Source: Cynocephalus volans (Eukaryota; Chordata; Mammalia; Dermoptera; Cynocephalidae). From it: DNA of 64,000 nt. The notes under the pieces were generated by a model. The model was not told where the DNA came from. It worked only from the letters and a program-made list of their open reading frames with translations, and searched no databases. Positions 62,156-64,000 of this stretch are shown here, in pieces. The stretch's first letter is position 1, and each line of letters opens with the position of its first letter. Position numbers and translations under genes: made by a program. Location of the stretch: contig NC_084466.1 of the NCBI RefSeq assembly GCF_027409185.1, positions 77,854,501 through 77,918,500 of the forward strand, read 5' to 3'.

Positions 62156-64000
62156 GACTCCCTTATAATTTTATTGAGTAGCAGCAAAACATTCTCAAAT
62201 GGTTTATTTTACTTGGACTCTCAAATAAAATTTTTTACATTATTTACACTCTTACCCCCTTGAGTTTCTCATAAAATCTTATTCATAAAAGAAAATAATC
62301 ACTGTGATTTTTTTAGTTGTTGGCTAGGACAATAGAGAGAAGACAAGAAGGAAGGTACGGTATTCATTATTTATTGTCCCCGAAAAACATTAGTGTAATA
62401 TTTATTTTTAAGTGATGGGCTTCTCAGATTTTTCCCTCTTTTATTTTGATAGAAATTAAATTTGTTAGTTGTTCTGAAATTGTGCCTGATTCCTCTGCTT
62501 TGTATCGTTCCTACTAGGTCACTTCACATAATATTTTTCTCTGGCTGAGCCAGGAAAATGATGCCTCTATTGATTCATCAGTCTTTCCCTTCCTAGTTTA
62601 ATTTCCAAAATTAAGAAGGTGCTCAAGCTTGAATTCTAACCTAAGAACAAACATTAGGTCAGTTGCCAGATCAGGAAGCTAATCTTCTGACATGTGCTGA
62701 GCTCTAAGCCCCAGCTCAGAGACATTTTGAAAGTATTCAAAACAGTTGTATTTTGCTTTAGACTTTTAAAACATTCCTCACTGCATTTAGTGAATGTTTT
62801 CTCTATCACTAATTATGGATAACAGAATACTGCAATACTTTTTTAGTGATTCTGGAACAATTCAAGCTGAAAATTAAGCTGGCACTTATTTTAAGGATGC
62901 CTTATAGTCAGTGCCTTTATACTCTTTAAGGACAGGGTCTGCTAAACTTGTATTCCAGGGAAAGAATTGGTGAAGAAAATGTTCTTTATTCTGAGGACAT
63001 GATTCTCTGCTGCTGGCACACACATCCAGGGTAGTCATGGGCCAGGGAGGATGAGAGCTGATAGCTCTTTGGCCTCAACTAAACATAAGCAGGTTGGTCA
63101 GCAATAATATCCTTTTAGGGAGGGTAAGCAGCTACTTGAAGCATCATTTCCATTTTAGTTAAGTAAGGAGGTGCCTAACCACCACAAGACGTGATCAGCT
63201 TTGAATCTGGGCCTCCATTTTAATTGTAAGACTAGCAGAAAGCCCTTTGGGAAGCACAGTGCACTTAGTTAAAGGAGAGCTGATGTATGCCGAGCAGCAC
63301 GGAGAGCAGGCTCAGTACCAGGCTTATCTGCATAAGCCAATCTCACTTCAGTGAACTGAGTTTTATCCCATGAGGCAAAAGACTGCCTCTCAGCTGGAAA
63401 ATGCCCCTAAGCTATTGAAATGAAGGTGACTGATCGGGAGTGATGCTCTTCCTTCCAACCCCAGTTTTCAAAAACATGATTCATAGTGGAAAGCATCTGA
63501 TTACCATGATTATCATTCAAAATTAATGAATCTGCATTTGCCTGTTGAGACTTGAATTCAGCTGCTCCAGGTGTCTGGAATGCTAGCCACCAACCTAAAG
63601 CACAGCAAAGAGCTCTCTCATGTGTGTTATATTTTAAGTTCTAATGATTTCATCAAACACGGCACAAAAATAACGGAGCCCTCAGGCTCTGATCTCATGT
63701 TGTAGCAGGCAAACTTTTAAGTAACTGAATTAGAGCAACTTCATGTCTACTATAATTAAATGCTTAGCATATTTTACCCAGGTACCAATGAAAAGGCTCA
63801 GAATTGAAATGCTTTTGTGATTTTTATTTTTTTTTTTAAATTTCACCTTTGGACTATACACACACAGTCTTTGTGTGGTCATTAAAAGTCAGGTCTTTGA
63901 CATTTAGAAATAACTTGGCAGCTTTCGCCCTGGGCTCAGACAGGAAGGGTGTGGTAACTTTTGCCAAAGTTAAGCCGCTGTACTATGAATAAATTGATTT

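Overview
This is a mammalian nuclear genomic window. It shows split exons with GT/AG borders, MIR, L2 and MER5-type fossils, long L1 sequence and A-tailed SINEs. About a dozen SINEs carry a tRNA-Ile-like head, in a short monomer form and a longer composite form ending in a 'CACTCGGGAGAGTGCGGCGC' type block. They match what I know as CYN elements of colugos (Dermoptera), and I see no Alu, B1/B2, carnivore or horse SINEs. I therefore infer a colugo (Galeopterus/Cynocephalus) genome. The species call is inference; the repeat family is seen directly.

Two protein genes lie tail to tail. ZAR1L (zygote arrest 1-like) is on the + strand, with four coding exons between 2382 and 10687 (307 codons plus stop) and polyadenylation signals near 10840. 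FRY (furry microtubule-binding/NDR-kinase scaffold protein) is on the - strand. It enters from the right edge and ends at a stop at 19149-19151. Ten consecutive coding exons (57990 down to 19149) join without a phase error and encode the last 541 residues. A possible 9-nt microexon lies further upstream at 61214-61222. In human, FRY, ZAR1L and BRCA2 are neighbours on 13q13.1, so BRCA2 should lie just left of base 1. No BRCA2 exon was recognised here.

Region by region: 1-2381 is ZAR1L upstream DNA with a MIR and an antisense L1 3' end. 2382-10687 is ZAR1L; its large third intron holds CYN SINEs, palindromic MITEs and an L1 with a 340-bp C/T-rich tract. 10688-19148 is intergenic plus FRY 3' UTR, with a long ancient repeat, MER5-like elements, L2 and CYN copies. 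19149-57990 is the FRY 3' half-gene. 57991-64000 is a FRY intron.

The most striking structure is in the FRY intron 37405-52467. An L1MA-like fragment is split by an antisense L1. That L1 is split by a class II-like solo LTR with a 6-bp target duplication. The LTR is in turn split by a young, 5'-inverted ('twin-primed') L1 that still has an open reverse-transcriptase frame of about 1000 codons. A CYN SINE and a second small twin-primed L1 sit in the antisense L1 as well. I found no sign of a novel multi-gene system. The points worth checking are this nested insertion history, two candidate FRY microexons, a 101-bp duplication flanking ZAR1L exon 3, a 200-bp diverged intronic duplication, an inverted repeat and a palindromic MITE family.
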